Below, piece after piece: positions 6,729-8,056 of a DNA stretch of 8,056 nt. The first letter of the stretch is position 1; each line of letters begins with the position of its first letter. A program made the translations under genes and the position numbers. This DNA is from Cyclobacteriaceae bacterium (GTDB lineage Bacteria; Bacteroidota; Bacteroidia; Cytophagales; Cyclobacteriaceae), in contig JANYKP010000442.1 in the NCBI GenBank assembly GCA_025358195.1, positions 1 to 8,056 on the forward strand, written 5' to 3'. The notes beneath the pieces were generated by a model. That model had not been told where the DNA came from. It ran no database searches and was given only the letters and a program-made list of their open reading frames with translations.

Positions 6729-7933
6729 TCACGCGCTGCCCAATTCGATACGAAAAGTTGTTCCTTGATTTTCCTCTGAGGACTTCACATAAATTCTACC
6801 ATCGTGGTAGAGTTCAATGATGCGTTTTGCCAAGGCGAGCCCCAGGCCCCATCCCCGCTTTTTAGTTGTGAAACCTGGCTTGAATACACTGGAGATAATA
6901 GACTTGGGCATGCCCTTACCGGTGTCGGATATATCAATAAAACTTTTCTTTCGCTGCCACGCAGAATTTTGATGGCAATGGTACCCGTGCTGCCCATCGC
7001 ATCCACGGCATTTTTGCAGAGGTTTTCGATCACCCATTCAAAAAGGGGTGCGTGCACCATGGCCCGGATCGTTTCAGAAAGTGTATAGACCTCGATGTTT
7101 ATTTTCGATGACACGCGTGGTTGTAAATAACTCACAACGTTGTTGATCAATTGATAAACGTTTTCATCTTTTAATATAGGTGTGGAACCAATACTTGAAA
7201 AACGCTCGGTCACTACCCGCAATTTCCGGATGTCTTTATCAAGTTCTTCGACAATTCCTTTCCCCTTGATTAGCGGGTCATCGCGCAGCACTTCAATCCA
7301 CGCCATGAGGGAAGAGAGTGGTGTACCCAGTTGGTGGGCAGTCTCTTTCGCCAGTCCGACCCACACACGGTTTTGTTCAGCCGTTTTAGAATAGTTGAAC
7401 GCGAGGTACGAAATGAAACCGAAGATAGCGATCACGGAAAGTTGAATGTATGGATAGGCGATCAGCTGTGTAAGCAAAAAAGAGTTTTTATAGTAGACAA
7501 ATTGCTTTCCGAAGACTTCATCGGTGTTGGGGTCCTTTAGTAGAATAGGAATGGGTGGATAGGTTCTTTTCATTTCCTTGAGCTGCCGTTGAAGTTCCCG
7601 CTCTTTTTGTTGGGGGGTCCAAAGGGAATCAATGTCCACATTATTGAAGTTCACGATGTTTTCCTTGCTGTCGATCAGCATGGTGGGGATTGAATTGTTT
7701 TTGTAGATGATTTCTTCGGTGATGAAAAGAATGTTGTTGTCAGTGTCATTCGATGTGTATTCAAGCGCTTTTGCGAAAAGCCTGACCTGGTTTTTTTCAC
7801 GCTCCTTTAATTGCTCTACGAGTATGTTCGTATAGTAGATCGTGCCAACGCTAATGATCACGGACACGATCAAAATAATCCACTTGAGGTTGGTGTTATC
7901 CTGGTAGAAATCCATGGATGAAAGGCGGGCCAT
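6729..7933 (-). pseudogene. Sensor histidine kinase, interrupted by a one-base frameshift
   Basis: As it stands, frame one (7933-6785) runs through the dimerisation region and the N-box, then leaves the family sequence after residue 330 (GSERK) and ends in a 52-residue nonsense tail. The rest of the ATPase domain is in a second frame from about 6944 to TGA at 6731-6729. Adding one A to the AAAA run at 6947-6944 (minus strand) joins them into 401 residues. Domains: membrane helix at about 17-37; a sensor region of about 120 residues, predicted periplasmic; membrane helix at about 158-178; H-box KETAHQLGTPLSSL with the phospho-accepting H200; N-box ENLCKNAVDA at 303-312; then, from the second frame, DTGKGM (G1), FKPGFTT (F) and GWGLGLALAKRI (G2). 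Such kinases autophosphorylate and pass the phosphate to a response regulator; none is in the window. The ATG at 7915 (MDFYQDN) is an alternative start. If the lesion is real, the product lacks the ATP-binding G-boxes and is inactive. Confidence 0.88.
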
Positions 7934-7964
7934 TGCGGATGAAGATATGAAAAAAATTCTAGGA

Positions 7965-7972
7965 TAAAGTTA
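7965..7972 (-). promoter_or_regulatory. Weak candidate -7 box upstream of the histidine kinase
   Basis: On the minus strand TAACTTTA differs from TAnnTTTG by the last base and lies 31 bases before the kinase ATG. No TTG is found at the right spacing upstream, so this is only suggestive. Confidence 0.2.
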
Positions 7973-7974
7973 CG

Positions 7975-8056
7975 AAACTCAACCGCCTTTGGACACCTAC
8001 CATGCTTTTGGACTAAAGTCCAAGTTGATGAGTTTGAATTGCCACGGCCTTAAGGC
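7975..8056. repeat. REP-like palindromic intergenic element, cut by the window edge
   Basis: Several nested inverted repeats fill this gap. TTGGACTAAAGTCCAA at 8008-8023 has 7-bp perfect arms around AA. An outer stem pairs AAACT and CAAC (7975-7983) with GTTG and AGTTT (8024-8027, 8031-8035), with a three-base bulge. The window ends exactly on the perfect palindrome GCCTTAAGGC (8047-8056), preceded by GCCACG, so a larger hairpin may continue outside. There is no coding frame. The pattern resembles dispersed REP-type elements mobilised by RAYT (Y1) transposases, but no copy number can be checked here. It could also act as a terminator or insulator for a gene beyond the edge. Confidence 0.5.

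Noticed and set aside
1..8056. CRISPR arrays, tRNA or rRNA genes, insertion sequences, phage genes, or a defence or toxin-antitoxin system
   Set aside because: No regularly spaced repeats, tRNA-like cloverleaf, transposase or recognisable defence motif was seen on either strand.

Overview
The window looks like a housekeeping stretch of a Bacteroidota chromosome, most likely from the Cytophagales (inference). The evidence is AT-rich translation starts without clear Shine-Dalgarno sites, two matches to the Bacteroidota -7 box TAnnTTTG (one with a well-spaced -33 TTG), an 81-residue epsilon subunit of ATP synthase, a short lipoprotein signal with lipobox LASC, and a DUF6787-like membrane protein.

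Layout. The left half is on the plus strand. It holds the C-terminal end of a membrane protein cut by the window edge (2-514), peptide chain release factor 3 (prfC, 592-2175), an FkbM-family methyltransferase (2359-3159), an RluA-family pseudouridine synthase that overlaps it by an ATGA junction (3156-3839), a small two-helix membrane protein (3869-4195), and a lipoprotein/membrane-anchor gene split by an apparent one-base frameshift (4185-4693). A perfect hairpin terminator at 4719-4748 closes this side. The right half is on the minus strand and converges on it: a two-transmembrane sensor histidine kinase (7933 to 6729, also frameshifted), then the atpD-atpC pair (6585 to 4826) behind its own promoter. 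The right edge (7975-8056) holds palindromic, REP-like non-coding DNA.

How the genes relate. prfC and the RluA-type enzyme serve translation (release-factor recycling and RNA modification). atpD and atpC encode F1 subunits beta and epsilon; the other ATP synthase genes are not in the window. The FkbM-rluA-DUF6787-lipoprotein group is tightly spaced and probably co-transcribed, but no shared function is evident. No gap between genes exceeds 300 bases; the largest are 2176-2358, 6586-6728, 4694-4825 and 7934-8056, each described below.

The most notable observation is that two genes are each broken by what looks like loss of a single A within an A-rich run. In both cases adding one A back joins two frames into a full, sensible protein. 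Two such lesions within 3 kb suggest homopolymer errors in the assembly first and real gene decay or programmed slippage second. I found no convincing novel multi-gene system.
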